NCBI GenBank assembly: GCA_900169975.1
Contig: LT827121.1
Location: 149,428 to 213,427, forward strand
DNA length: 64,000 bases
From: Pseudoflavonifractor sp. Marseille-P3106
GTDB taxonomy: Bacteria > Bacillota > Clostridia > Oscillospirales > Oscillospiraceae
Direction of reading: 5' to 3'
Shown here: piece by piece, positions 8,613 through 16,844 of the stretch
Numbering within the stretch: position 1 is the stretch's first letter
Layout of the letters: each line of letters opens with the position of its first letter
Program-made: the position numbers and the translations under genes
The notes under the pieces: model-generated
Told to the model about the DNA's origin: nothing
The model's input: only the letters and a program-made list of their open reading frames with translations
Databases searched by the model: none

Positions 8613-9530
8613 TCATTCGTATTTGATCCGGGGATCAATGAGGCAGTAAAACACATCCACCACCAGCACCATGGCCATCAGGAAGGCGGCGTAAAAAACG
8701 GTGACGCCCATGATGGTGGTGTAATCCCGCTGGGAAACGCTGTTGACAAAGTGGACACCGAGGCCGGGGATGGCGAAGATCTTCTCCACCACGAAGCTGC
8801 CGGTGAGCAGATTGGCCACGGTGGGGCCCAGCACGGTGATCACGGGGAGAAGGGCATTGCGCAGGGCGTGGCGGGTGATGACCTTGAACTCACTCAGGCC
8901 CTTGGCCCGGGCGGTGCGGATGTAGTCCTGGCCCATGACCTCCAGCAGGCTCGAGCGGGTGAGCCGGGCCAGGTAGCTCACGGAGTAGCCTCCCAGAGCG
9001 ATCACCGGCAGGATGTATCCCTTCCAGGAGTCCAGTCCGTAGGTGGGCAGCCACCCCAGCTTGAAGGAGAAGAGATAAATAAGGATGGAGGCGATGACAA
9101 AGGAGGGGATGGTGACGCCCACCGTGGCCACGGCCATGATGCCCATATCCTGCCACCGGCCGTTTTTCACCGCCGCCAGGATACCCATGGGAAGGGCGGC
9201 CAGCAAAACAAAGAGAATGGTGGCCGCGCCCAGCCGGGCGGAGACAGGGAAGCCGTTGACGATGAACTCATTCACCGTCTTGCCCGTATACTTGTAGGAG
9301 GGGCCCAAGTCTCCGTGGAGCAGTCCCCCCAGATAATTGACAAACTGTACGGGAAGTGGGTCGTTGAGGCCGTACTTTTCGTTGAGGGCGGCCTCCACCT
9401 CGGGGGTGACCTTCCGGTCGCTGGTGAAGGGGCCCCCGGGGACCGCGTGCATCAGGCAGAAGGTGATGAGGATAATGGCCAGCATGGCCGCCAGGGTCAT
9501 TCCAAGCCGTTTGGCAAAATATTTGACCAA
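8613..9530 (-). CDS. oppB: Oligopeptide ABC transporter permease OppB
   Basis: A 305-residue permease with the OppB/DppB pattern: N-terminal helix after MVKYFAKRLG, the conserved HAVPGGPF and LNEKYGLNDPLPVQF block, five further hydrophobic segments, and the EAA-type loop YIRTARAKGLSEFKVITRHA that contacts the ATPases. It is the first gene of the operon; GGAGGGAGGTCC lies about 15 nt before the start with AAAG closer to it. The stop overlaps the next gene start region. Together with OppC it forms the membrane channel for peptide import. Confidence 0.92.
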   Translation of the reverse strand: MVKYFAKRLGMTLAAMLAIILITFCLMHAVPGGPFTSDRKVTPEVEAALNEKYGLNDPLPVQFVNYLGGLLHGDLGPSYKYTGKTVNEFIVNGFPVSARLGAATILFVLLAALPMGILAAVKNGRWQDMGIMAVATVGVTIPSFVIASILIYLFSFKLGWLPTYGLDSWKGYILPVIALGGYSVSYLARLTRSSLLEVMGQDYIRTARAKGLSEFKVITRHALRNALLPVITVLGPTVANLLTGSFVVEKIFAIPGLGVHFVNSVSQRDYTTIMGVTVFYAAFLMAMVLVVDVFYCLIDPRIKYE

Positions 9531-9714
9531 AGAAAGGACCTCCCTCCGACGAGAACACTTTTATGCTATGATACAGCAGCTTTTTAGTGTGCTAAATAAA
9601 ACGGGGATAAAAACAAGGCGCTTGGAAATGACATCCAACACTGCGCCCGTGTACCCGTGTAAAATTAAGTTCTATTTTACAGCAAATTTTGCACCGTGGC
9701 AAGATAAAAATTGC

Positions 9715-9751
9715 AAAAGCCGGAGGCGGTTATTGGCCGCCTCCGGCTTTT
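9715..9751 (-). terminator. Intrinsic terminator after dpaB
   Basis: AAAAGCCGGAGGCGG / CCGCCTCCGGCTTTT stem with a TTATTGG-type loop; reading leftwards it is followed by TTTTGCAATTTTTATC. It lies about 50 bp past the dpaB stop. The symmetric T-tracts could also stop rightward transcription. Confidence 0.85.
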
Positions 9752-9798
9752 GAAAAAGAATCGCAGACGAATTGTGCAGGAGTGACGGACACCGTCCA

Positions 9799-10398
9799 TC
9801 ATGAGCCGGCCGCGTCCGGACCCAGGAGAAGTGGCTGGAGCTGGCGCTGGGCCAGGGCGGCGGAGATGGCGTCGGGCACCAGGGAGAAATCGGAGACCAG
9901 GGACGTGGGCTTTTCACCGGGGTCGTCCTGGCGGAAGGGGACAAAGTACACGTGCTTTTTGTCCAGGAGAGTCCCGATGCTTTTGGCGGAGGAGGCCAGA
10001 CCGTCGTTGGTGGAAATGGCGATGACCAGAGGCCGGCTGTTGCGGAGATGGGCCTTGGCGGCCAAAGTGACGGTAGAATCGGTGATTCCGGCGGCCAGTT
10101 TTCCCAGAGTGTTCCCGGTACACGGACAGATGACCAGAACGTCAAAAAGCTTTTTGGGGCCGATGGGCTCCGCTTTCAGCATGGTGTCAATGACTCGACG
10201 GTCACAGATGCGCTCCATCTCCCGCATAAAATCATGGGCGTTGCCAAAACGGGTGTCGCAGGCGGCGGAGGTTTCCGAGACCACGCACGTCACGTCTCCA
10301 AAGCGGGCTTTGACCCGCTCCAAGGCCTCCATGGCTTTGGAATACGTACAAAAAGAACCGCAGAAGGCAAACCCTACGCGGCAGAGCTGCTGCTCCAT
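9799..10398 (-). CDS. dpaB: Dipicolinate synthase subunit B
   Basis: A 199-residue flavoprotein-like subunit (SpoVFB). The N-terminus VGFAFCGSFCTYSKAMEAL and the block PLVIAISTNDGLASSAKSIG are characteristic of DpaB. With DpaA it oxidises dihydrodipicolinate-type precursors of the lysine pathway to dipicolinic acid in the mother cell, which is then loaded into the spore core as Ca-DPA. The ATG at 10398 is 2-3 bases after the dpaA stop, so the two genes are co-translated. Presence of the pair implies the host sporulates or did so recently. Confidence 0.92.
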   Translation of the reverse strand: MEQQLCRVGFAFCGSFCTYSKAMEALERVKARFGDVTCVVSETSAACDTRFGNAHDFMREMERICDRRVIDTMLKAEPIGPKKLFDVLVICPCTGNTLGKLAAGITDSTVTLAAKAHLRNSRPLVIAISTNDGLASSAKSIGTLLDKKHVYFVPFRQDDPGEKPTSLVSDFSLVPDAISAALAQRQLQPLLLGPDAAGS

Positions 10399-10400
10399 AG

Positions 10401-11264
10401 TCACACTCCCAATTCTGTCAAGATGTTGTAGACGGTGTTCTTGATGGCCAGCCCGGCGGTGACGGGGGCAGTCTTTCCGGGGAGGGAAAGGGCCCAGATG
10501 ACTTTGACGCCCAGTTCGGCCGCCGCCGCAAAGTCCACCCCCCCGGGTTTGGAGGCCAGGTCGATGATCAGACAGCCGCCGCTGATGTCGGACAGCTCCG
10601 CCCAGCCCAAGACCGGGGCGGGGACGGTGTTGATCACCAGGTCGTAGCCGCACAGCCAGCCGGAGAGCTGGTCGGAGCGTTCCACCCCGTAGCCGCAGGT
10701 CTGTGCCCAGGCCAGGTCGGTCCAGCTCCGGGCGGCCACGCTGACCAGGGCTCCCAGGCCCTTCAGCTGTCCGGCCAGGACTTTGCCCAGCCGGCCGTAG
10801 CCGATGACCAGCACCCGGGCACGGTGCAGGGTGATGGGAAGCTCCTCCATGGCGATTTGGATGGCGCCTTCGGAGGTGGGAACCGCGTTTGCCACCGCAA
10901 GTTCCTCCCGGGTGAAGTAGTCCCGGAACACAAGCCCCTTGCCTTCAGCGGCCTCCCGGAGATCAGAATCGGCCATCCCGGCACAGAGGAGCTGCCCCGG
11001 ACAGAGTGGAGCGAGGACCTGGCTCAGGGTGAGGCGCTGGCTGGAGAGGGGGGCGTTGAGGCGTTCGCCCTCTGCCGCGGGAAGCGGGAGGATCACGCAG
11101 TCGGCCAGCGCCGCGCCCGCCAGACTGTCGGCGGCCAGAGCAGGTTCTCCGCCCCGTTCCAGCGCGTAGGTATGTACGGTGTGCCCGTCCTCGGAGAGGG
11201 ATCGGGCCAGAGCCATCTGCCTTGGGTCCCCCCCGATGACCCAGAAATTCAATCGCTGCCGCAT
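10401..11264 (-). CDS. dpaA: Dipicolinate synthase subunit A
   Basis: A 287-residue NAD(P)-binding protein (SpoVFA). An N-terminal part (FWVIGGDPRQMALARSLSED) and the central Rossmann motif VLVIGYGRLGKVLAGQL match DpaA, as does LIIDLASKPGGVDF in the C-terminal half. It forms the catalytic complex with DpaB for dipicolinate synthesis during sporulation. The start at 11264 (MRQRLNFW) has GGAGGG 8 nt upstream, better than ATG 11279. In Bacillus these genes are driven by the late mother-cell sigma factor; I did not identify the promoter here. Confidence 0.92.
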   Translation of the reverse strand: MRQRLNFWVIGGDPRQMALARSLSEDGHTVHTYALERGGEPALAADSLAGAALADCVILPLPAAEGERLNAPLSSQRLTLSQVLAPLCPGQLLCAGMADSDLREAAEGKGLVFRDYFTREELAVANAVPTSEGAIQIAMEELPITLHRARVLVIGYGRLGKVLAGQLKGLGALVSVAARSWTDLAWAQTCGYGVERSDQLSGWLCGYDLVINTVPAPVLGWAELSDISGGCLIIDLASKPGGVDFAAAAELGVKVIWALSLPGKTAPVTAGLAIKNTVYNILTELGV

Positions 11265-11376
11265 AGGCGTTCCCTCCATATCACTTGCTGGGCCATCCTA
11301 TGCCGGAGCAGAAAAGAGGGTTCGCCCCGTGTTTGCGGGGAGGGCTGACTTTCGTCGGTTTTACAGGAGAAAAAGT

Positions 11377-11405
11377 TTGACAGTATAAGGATTCTCGGAT
11401 ACACT
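11377..11405 (+). promoter_or_regulatory. Sigma-A-type promoter for the CoA-transferase gene
   Basis: TTGACA (11377-11382), 17-bp spacer and TACACT (11400-11405), 68 bp before the start codon at 11473; AGAAAAGGAGAC then provides the ribosome binding site. Confidence 0.75.
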
Positions 11406-11472
11406 GATTCATGGAATAGAACGGGATCGGCGAGGGCTGGTCTCAGACAAAAATCGAGAAAAGGAGACTCCG

Positions 11473-12813
11473 ATGAATTATCAAGCAATGTACCAAGAGA
11501 AGCTGACCTCCGCAGAGGAGGCTGTGAAGACGGTCCGGTCCGGTGACTGGGTGGATTACGGCTGGTGCGTGGGGACACCCCGGGCGCTGGACAAGGCGCT
11601 GGCTGGGCGGTACCGGGAGCTGACCGATGTGAAGATCCGCGGCGGCGTTCTGTTTGAGAAGCCTGCCGTGATGCAGGTGCCCGACACAGCGGAGCACTTT
11701 ACCTGGAATTCCTGGCACATGTCCGGCGTAGAGCGGAAAATGATCGCCGACGGCACCGCTTTTTATGCCCCCATGCGCTATTCTGAACTGCCTCGGTTCT
11801 ACCGGGAAAACGTGAACGTGGATGTGGTCATGATCCAGGTGGCCCCCATGGACGACTTCGGCTATTTTAATTTCGGCCCCAGTGCCTCCCATTTAAAGGC
11901 GGCCTGCGACGCGGCCAAGACCGTCATTGTGGAGGTCAACCGGAACATGCCCCGGTGCCTGGGCGGCTTTGACGAGGGGGTCCATATCTCTCAGGTGGCC
12001 CACGTCGTGGAGGGGGAGAACCCCGCCATGTGGCAGCTGGGCGGCGGCGGCGCGCCCACCGCGGTGGATCAGGCGGTGGCCGATCTCATCGTCCCCCAGA
12101 TCCCTGACGGGGCCTGCCTGCAGCTGGGTATCGGCGGGATGCCCAACGCCGTGGGCTCCATGATCGCCAAGTCCGATCTGAAGGACCTGGGCGTTCACAC
12201 CGAGATGTACGTAGACGGCTTTGTGGATATCGCCATGGCGGGCAAGATCACCGGCGCGCGGAAGAACCTGGACCGGGGCCGCCAGACCTACGCCTTTGCC
12301 GCCGGGACCCAAAAGCTCTACGACTACCTGGCCGACAACCCCGCCTGCATGAGCGCGCCGGTGGACTACACCAACGACGTGCGGGTGGTGGCCCAGCTGG
12401 ACAACTTCATCTCCATCAACAACGCGGTGGATCTGGATCTCTTCGGCCAGGTGAACGCCGAGTCCGCCGGGGTCAAGCACATCTCCGGCACCGGCGGCCA
12501 GCTGGATTTTGTGATGGGCGCATACCTCTCCAAGGGCGGCAAGAGCTTTATCTGCCTGTCCTCCACCGTGACCGGAAAGGACGGCACGGTCAAGAGCCGC
12601 ATTGTCCCCACCCTGACCCCCGGCTCCATCGCCACCGATCCCCGCACCTGTGTGCAGTATCTGGTGACCGAGTACGGCATGGTCAATCTCAAGGGCCTGT
12701 CCTCCTGGGAGCGGACCGAGGCCATCATTTCCATCGCCCATCCCGATTTCAGGGACGAGCTGATCAGTCAGGCGGACAAGATGCACATCTGGCGGAGATC
12801 CAGCAAGCGGTAA
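11473..12813 (+). CDS. Butyryl-CoA:acetate / 4-hydroxybutyrate CoA-transferase
   Basis: A 446-residue family-I CoA-transferase of the Cat1/AbfT/But type. The likely catalytic glutamate is Glu244 in [10 protein letters not shown]; flanking signatures are [15 protein letters not shown] (217-231) and the CoA-binding [13 protein letters not shown] near 345. It transfers CoA between acyl groups, in gut butyrate producers normally butyryl-CoA plus acetate to butyrate plus acetyl-CoA, the last step of butyrate formation. Own promoter and terminator make it monocistronic. Whether it prefers butyryl- or 4-hydroxybutyryl-CoA is not decidable by reading. Confidence 0.85.
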   Translation: MNYQAMYQEKLTSAEEAVKTVRSGDWVDYGWCVGTPRALDKALAGRYRELTDVKIRGGVLFEKPAVMQVPDTAEHFTWNSWHMSGVERKMIADGTAFYAPMRYSELPRFYRENVNVDVVMIQVAPMDDFGYFNFGPSASHLKAACDAAKTVIVEVNRNMPRCLGGFDEGVHISQVAHVVEGENPAMWQLGGGGAPTAVDQAVADLIVPQIPDGACLQLGIGGMPNAVGSMIAKSDLKDLGVHTEMYVDGFVDIAMAGKITGARKNLDRGRQTYAFAAGTQKLYDYLADNPACMSAPVDYTNDVRVVAQLDNFISINNAVDLDLFGQVNAESAGVKHISGTGGQLDFVMGAYLSKGGKSFICLSSTVTGKDGTVKSRIVPTLTPGSIATDPRTCVQYLVTEYGMVNLKGLSSWERTEAIISIAHPDFRDELISQADKMHIWRRSSKR

Positions 12814-12840
12814 CGCGGCGCAATCAGTGCGCCGGGGGAA

Positions 12841-12869
12841 GAGGGGCCGCCCGGGCGGCCCCTCTTTTG
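12841..12869 (+). terminator. Terminator of the CoA-transferase gene
   Basis: GAGGGGCCGCCC / GGGCGGCCCCTC forms a perfect 12-bp stem followed by TTTTG, starting 28 bp past the stop codon. Confidence 0.88.
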
Positions 12870-12894
12870 CCGGACGTGAAAGGAAGCGGAGCAC

Positions 12895-13653
12895 ATGGAA
12901 TATACCATTGAGAATCAGGCCTTGGCCCTGACGTCCTCCACCCTGGGCGCGGGACTTCGGAGCCTGAGCACCCGGCAGGGCCTGCCCCTTCTGGGAGAGG
13001 GGGCGACGGTGTGCTTTCCCTGGTGCGGGACCATCGAGGGGGGCTGGTATGAGGATCGGGGATTTCAGTACCGGGAGGCCGATTCCCTCAACGGCTTCGT
13101 CCGGGACAAGGAACATCTGCTGATGGGGCGGGAGCCGGGGCAGCTTTCCTTCCGGCTGGAGTGGCCCGGAAGCCTGGGCCTGTGGCCCTGGGCTTTTGAA
13201 GTCGAGACGGTCCATACGCTGGAGGGAAACCGGGTAGTGACTGTCTGCACGGTGGAGAACCGGTCCGGGCGGCCCATGCCGGTTCAGTTCGGCTTTCATA
13301 CCGAGCTTTGCTGTCCCTTCCTGCCCGAAACAGAGGTCAGAGAGTATCAGGTGCGCCTTGAGAGCGGCCGGGTGATCCCGCTGAAGCCGGAGCTCTTTGG
13401 GCGGGAAGCCCCTGACGTTCCAGAGGCCGGGGCCTGGGTCCGGCTGGAGCATCGGGAGACGGGCAAGTACCTGGAGGTGGGTACGCAGGGGTATCCCGGT
13501 GTGCATCTCGCAGGCGGGGCCGGCGTTTTGTGCCTTGAGCTTTGGAGCGGCGCCGCCGGGCGCGGACATGAGCTGATGGACCGGCCGGGAACGGAGCTGA
13601 TGCCCCACGGAGAAAAGCGGAGCTGGCGGCAGGTCGTGGCGGCAGAGCTCTGA
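12895..13653 (+). CDS. Aldose 1-epimerase (mutarotase) family protein
   Basis: A 252-residue cytosolic galactose-mutarotase-like beta protein. It has the expected order: FPWCGTIEGGW early, the NGFVRDKEHL segment, the catalytic-His region QFGFHTELCCPF at ~125-136, and the catalytic Glu region CLELWSGAAG near 220. This family interconverts sugar anomers; members of the LacX-like subgroup have undefined sugar substrates. AAAGGAAG precedes the ATG. The gene stands alone between two terminators, so context does not indicate the sugar. Confidence 0.8.
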   Translation: MEYTIENQALALTSSTLGAGLRSLSTRQGLPLLGEGATVCFPWCGTIEGGWYEDRGFQYREADSLNGFVRDKEHLLMGREPGQLSFRLEWPGSLGLWPWAFEVETVHTLEGNRVVTVCTVENRSGRPMPVQFGFHTELCCPFLPETEVREYQVRLESGRVIPLKPELFGREAPDVPEAGAWVRLEHRETGKYLEVGTQGYPGVHLAGGAGVLCLELWSGAAGRGHELMDRPGTELMPHGEKRSWRQVVAAEL

Positions 13654-13679
13654 CCCCTGACCTGAGGCAGCCAGCCGGC

Positions 13680-13708
13680 TTGCTTTTTTTCCCGACCTGT
13701 GTTATACT
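13680..13708 (+). promoter_or_regulatory. Promoter for L25/ctc
   Basis: TTGCTT (13680-13685), exactly 17 bp, then TATACT (13703-13708) in a TGTTATACT context. It places the transcription start about 25 bases before the leader hairpin. Confidence 0.75.
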
Positions 13709-13740
13709 GAATAAAACTAAATACAAAAAGAACCGTCTTT

Positions 13741-13798
13741 GAAGAAGGGCTTTTGGTAGTGCGCTGTAAAGCGCCCTATGAAAAGCCCTTCTTTTTTA
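13741..13798 (+). promoter_or_regulatory. Hairpin leader/attenuator of L25, resembling 5S rRNA loop E
   Basis: An outer 13-bp stem AAGAAGGGCTTTT (13742-13754) / AAAAGCCCTTCTT (13781-13793) runs into a U-tract, as in an intrinsic terminator. Inside it an asymmetric loop GGTAGT (13755-13760) and CCTATG (13775-13780) flanks a short stem GCGCT-GTAA-AGCGC. The strand TGGTAGT is identical to the loop E strand of bacterial 5S rRNA, the binding site of L25. An autoregulatory leader is inferred: free L25 would stabilise the terminator form. Confidence 0.6.
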
Positions 13799-13835
13799 CA
13801 AGGCGCCAAAAATTTAATGTTCAGGAGGAATAATA

Positions 13836-14420
13836 ATGGACATCATCAAGGCAGAAATGCGGAATCCTGCGGCAAAGGCGAAGCAGCTCAGGCGCTCCGG
13901 TATCATTCCCTGCGTGATCAGCGGCGCTGAGCTGAAGGAGTCTCTCTCCATTCAAATAGATGAAAATACAGCAAGGCAGCTCAAACGCACCAAACGTGAC
14001 GGGAGCAAGGTAGACATCCAGGTAAACGGAAAGGTTTATCACACGCTTATCAAGGACTTGGAATACAGCAGCTTGAATGACGCTATCGTTCATATCAGTT
14101 TCCATATTTTAAACGCCGGAAAGAAGGTCAACAGCATCGCGGACATTATGCTGCTCAACAAGGATAAGGTTCAGGGTGTTTTGGAACAGATACAGATGAA
14201 GATCCCGCATGCGGCGGAGCCGGAAAACCTTTTGGATGTTGTCACGATAGACCTGGACGGTGTCCCGATCGGAACGACGATTACGATTAGTGATATTCCA
14301 GAGTTCCAAAGCGACAAAATTGAATTGCAGGCCGATCCGGACAGCATCGTTTTGCGCATCCGGGATAAAAAACTTGCTGGCGCAGGGGCGTCGGGTGATC
14401 ATACAGAAGCGGCGGAGTAA
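13836..14420 (+). CDS. ctc: Ribosomal protein L25 / general stress protein Ctc
   Basis: A 194-residue protein with an N-terminal L25 beta-barrel (MDIIKAEMRNPAAKAKQLRR start, GIIPCVISG, and QVNGKVYHTLIKDLEYSS around 65-83) plus the C-terminal TL5/Ctc domain (IDLDGVPIGTTITISDIPE). It binds 5S rRNA loop E in the large ribosomal subunit. AGGAGG sits 7 nt before the ATG. It is transcribed from its own promoter through a hairpin leader, without an adjacent pth gene as found in many Firmicutes. The acidic/Gly-Ala tail (GAGASGDHTEAAE) is a variable extension. Confidence 0.9.
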   Translation: MDIIKAEMRNPAAKAKQLRRSGIIPCVISGAELKESLSIQIDENTARQLKRTKRDGSKVDIQVNGKVYHTLIKDLEYSSLNDAIVHISFHILNAGKKVNSIADIMLLNKDKVQGVLEQIQMKIPHAAEPENLLDVVTIDLDGVPIGTTITISDIPEFQSDKIELQADPDSIVLRIRDKKLAGAGASGDHTEAAE

Positions 14421-14445
14421 TTTTCAAACATCAAACAAGCAGTCC

Positions 14446-14475
14446 CCACCCTGGAAAGGGCGGGGACTCTTCTAT
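14446..14475 (+). terminator. Hairpin after ctc
   Basis: AGTCCCC / GGGGACT pairing around ACCCTGGAAAGGGC with TCTTCTAT after it; weak U-run, so a leaky terminator or processing site between ctc and the next gene. Confidence 0.45.
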
Positions 14476-14494
14476 ATGAAGAATGGAGGCAAAA

Positions 14495-15292
14495 ATGAAA
14501 CTCATAGGACAGCCGATCAAACACAGGATCTTTGGTGCCGGAGTCGTTACGGGTTTAGCGGAAAACACGGTGACGATATGCTTTCAGGACAGCGAAAAGA
14601 AATTTATTTACCCGGATGCCTTTCAAAACTTTTTGATTTTAAAAGACCCAAAAACACAGCGGCGCATTGAGAAAGAAATTGCAGACCGGGAGATCGCGAC
14701 CCAAAAGGAAAGGCGGGCTGAGCAGGCTAAACAAGATAGAAAGCGGAAAATGTTGAACTTCAACGTTACCGCAAATTCTCATGCTGTCTTTCATGTGGCA
14801 CCGGATCGGGTTGACCAGACGATCAGAGAGTGTCAGGTCTATACCGGGACATATTTGAGCGGATATTCCAAAGGGCAGCCGAGAGTGGCAGACCGCATGA
14901 AGCCCAATTCCGTGTGTCTGCTTACCACACGCCCAAGCGGGCAGGATGAGCAGGCACGCATCATCATCGGCGCTTTCATGGTCAGGGAAGATTTTTTTGG
15001 AGAAGATGTTCATGATGGTATCATCAAAGGGCATCCGCAACACCGCATCTTTCTTCCGAAGGAAAGCCAAATGCTATTCTGGAAATACTTTGGCCAGAAT
15101 ACCATGCCTCGCTGGGGAAATACAGCATTTAAATACTGTCCAGCCAATGTGGTGAATCAAATACTGGCTGATATGGTGGGTCTGCTGAGGTCTAGTGAAC
15201 AGGAAAGAACAGCCGTAGAACATTATAGGTATTTCTGCAAAATAAACCAATTAAACACGCTCATAAACCTTGAAGGGGAGAAGCTGGAGTAA
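14495..15292 (+). CDS. Conserved Clostridial protein of unknown function
   Basis: A 265-residue soluble protein. Residues 1-50 form a small beta-rich module (KHRIFGAGVVTGLAENTVTICF) similar in pattern to the SH3/Tudor-like tail of UvrD/PcrA helicases. A charged helix rich in E, R, K and Q follows (RRIEKEIADREIATQKERRA), then a globular domain with repeated aromatic-rich strands. The start at 14495 has GGAGG 5 nt upstream; 14483 is rejected. No catalytic motif is recognised. Nucleic-acid-associated function is only a guess from the N-terminal module. Confidence 0.7.
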   Translation: MKLIGQPIKHRIFGAGVVTGLAENTVTICFQDSEKKFIYPDAFQNFLILKDPKTQRRIEKEIADREIATQKERRAEQAKQDRKRKMLNFNVTANSHAVFHVAPDRVDQTIRECQVYTGTYLSGYSKGQPRVADRMKPNSVCLLTTRPSGQDEQARIIIGAFMVREDFFGEDVHDGIIKGHPQHRIFLPKESQMLFWKYFGQNTMPRWGNTAFKYCPANVVNQILADMVGLLRSSEQERTAVEHYRYFCKINQLNTLINLEGEKLE

Positions 15293-15359
15293 AGGCTATG
15301 GCGGATATCACGCAAATTTTTTCTGGAAGCCTTCCTCCTGTATACTGCTGTGCCTTTCA

Positions 15360-15397
15360 AAAAGGTGTCCTGTGCAGCACACAGGACACCTTTTTTA
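15360..15397 (+). terminator. Rho-independent terminator
   Basis: AAGGTGTCCTGTG / CACAGGACACCTT perfect 13-bp stem with TTTTTTATG after it, 68 bp beyond the preceding gene. The remaining bases to 15600 hold no gene; they contain a second hairpin (GACAGGTTTT / AAAACCTGTC, 15510-15536). Confidence 0.88.
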
Positions 15398-15562
15398 TGT
15401 GGCTATTTTGCCAGGGGAATGGAAGATTCAAATTTGCACCCATGTTCTTTTGCTGTTTTTCCTTCTGCGGCTGATGTAGTACGATCATAGCATAAAGGAA
15501 AGAAGGTCGACAGGTTTTGCATCAAAAACCTGTCAACCTATCTTGGCTGAGCATGATACACC

Positions 15563-15592
15563 AAAGGCGAACCCCTTGCGGGGTTCGCCTTG
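15563..15592 (-). terminator. Probable terminator of ssrA
   Basis: AAGGCGAACCCC / GGGGTTCGCCTT hairpin just past the tmRNA CCA end; leftward it is followed by TGGTGTATC, so the U-tract is weak. Confidence 0.55.
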
Positions 15593-15600
15593 ATGCATGT

Positions 15601-15946
15601 TGGTGGAGGCGGGGGGAGTCGAACCCCCGTCCGAAAACGCTTCAACGGGAACTTCTCCGGGCGCAGACAGTCATTTACATTCCCTTACCCAAGCGTGGGC
15701 TGACACACTCAGGGGCTTGGTAGCTTCATGATGCATGGTGCGCTCAAAGCTTTGCGCACGCACGTTCGCCACTCAACGACGCCCCATCCCGGATCGTGGC
15801 CCCTCCGGGTGGGACGGTCACGGCTTAAGCCGCGACAAGCTCAACGTTATTGTTGGCGTTTAAATGTTTTTGCCCATTTTAAGGATGTTAGGCGCATCCG
15901 CCCGCTATTCCCGCCTCTACGTCCCCGTCGAAACCAGTACGCCCCC
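15601..15946 (-). ncRNA. ssrA: Transfer-messenger RNA (tmRNA)
   Basis: The 5-prime end GGGGGCGTACTGGTTTCGAC and the 3-prime end with TTCGACTCCCCCCGCCTCCACCA-type T-arm, acceptor and encoded CCA fold into the tRNA-like domain. The resume reading frame encodes the tag ANNNVELVAA followed by TAA, ending in the hydrophobic VAA expected for ClpXP/ClpAP targeting. The length of 346 nt is normal for Firmicutes. It rescues stalled ribosomes together with SmpB, whose gene lies upstream on the same strand. No clear -10 box is visible immediately before 15946, so it may be processed from a longer transcript. Confidence 0.95.
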
Positions 15947-15949
15947 TGA

Positions 15950-16080
15950 TCGGAGCAAGCCAAGCATCGTCCTCTCCGCTGCGTCCCTTCCGCCCCCCAA
16001 GCAGATGCCTGCCTGGGGGGCTTGGACACGGGAGTCACAAAAGCGGCCTGCAAAGGGTGCCTTCGCTTCTGGGTAACGTC
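15950..16080 (-). ncRNA. Possible structured RNA upstream of ssrA (6S-like rod), tentative
   Basis: Read leftwards the segment folds into a long interrupted rod: GCAGGCC pairs with GGCUUGC, CUCCC with GGAG, GUGUCC with GGGACGC, and a 12-14 bp apical hairpin of GCCCCCCA / UGGGGGGC closes it. A large bubble separates the outer and middle stems, as in 6S RNA. No ORF explains it and no -10 box separates it from ssrA. It could equally be a processed leader of the tmRNA precursor or part of the cyclophilin 3-prime region. Confidence 0.35.
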
Positions 16081-16127
16081 CAAAACAGACTGAAGCAGCC
16101 TGCTTTCAAGTGAATTTTGTGCCCGCG

Positions 16128-16649
16128 TCAGGACTTTTTCGGTGCGGGATACTCCACACCGAAGGTCTCCACAGTGACCTTCTTCATGCGCTGGGGAGTC
16201 TTGGGTTTGTCGTTCCAGTCGGTGGGGACGGCCACAATGGCGTCCGCCGTCTCGATCCCTTCCACGACCTTGCCGAACGCGGCATACTGGCCGTCCAGGT
16301 GGGGGGCCTTCTCCACCATGACAAAGAACTGACTGCCTGCGGAGTTGGGGTCGTTGGTCCGGGCCATGGACAACACGCCCTTGTCGTGCTTGAGATCGTT
16401 CTGAAAGCCGTTGGCGGTGAACTCGCCGGGGATCTCGTAGCCGGGGCCGCCTACGCCGGAGCCCTTGGGATCGCCGCCCTGGATCATGAAGCCGGGGATG
16501 ACCCGGTGGAAGATCAGCCCATCGTAAAAGCCGGAAGAGACCAGGGAGATAAAATTGTTGACGGTGTTGGGAGCCACCTCGGGATAGAGTTCTGCCACCA
16601 TTTTGGCGCCCGACTCCATTTCAAAGGTGACTATCGGATTTTGAGCCAT
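16128..16649 (-). CDS. Cyclophilin-type peptidyl-prolyl cis-trans isomerase
   Basis: A 173-residue single-domain cyclophilin. Active-site blocks are all canonical: FYDGLIFHRVIPGFMIQGGD, SAGSQFFVMVEKAPHLDG and AAFGKVVEG. No signal peptide. The start MAQNPIVTFEM at 16649 is chosen because AAGGAAAGGAC precedes it; ATG 16682 lacks a ribosome binding site. It is the second cyclophilin of the window and sits between smpB and ssrA, which may simply be conserved synteny. Cytoplasmic proline isomerisation is the expected role. Confidence 0.9.
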   Translation of the reverse strand: MAQNPIVTFEMESGAKMVAELYPEVAPNTVNNFISLVSSGFYDGLIFHRVIPGFMIQGGDPKGSGVGGPGYEIPGEFTANGFQNDLKHDKGVLSMARTNDPNSAGSQFFVMVEKAPHLDGQYAAFGKVVEGIETADAIVAVPTDWNDKPKTPQRMKKVTVETFGVEYPAPKKS

Positions 16650-16844
16650 GGGAAACACGTCCTTTCCTTCTGTTTGAACCATTCAGCCCCAATCAGGCTG
16701 TGAAAGTTTTTTGCCTGCTTCTCCCGCAGGGATCGGCAAACGATCAAAGTTGTTTTTGCTCCCTTTTCCCCTTTGGGGACGTACTCCACTATCATTTTGC
16801 GTCGCAAAATCAAGTGTCGTTACAGTCTTTCAAGAAAAAGGAAG

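Noticed and set aside
15517..15949. Short plus-strand frames over 15517-15949
   Set aside because: They overlap the tmRNA, whose ends, tag frame and CCA are clear.
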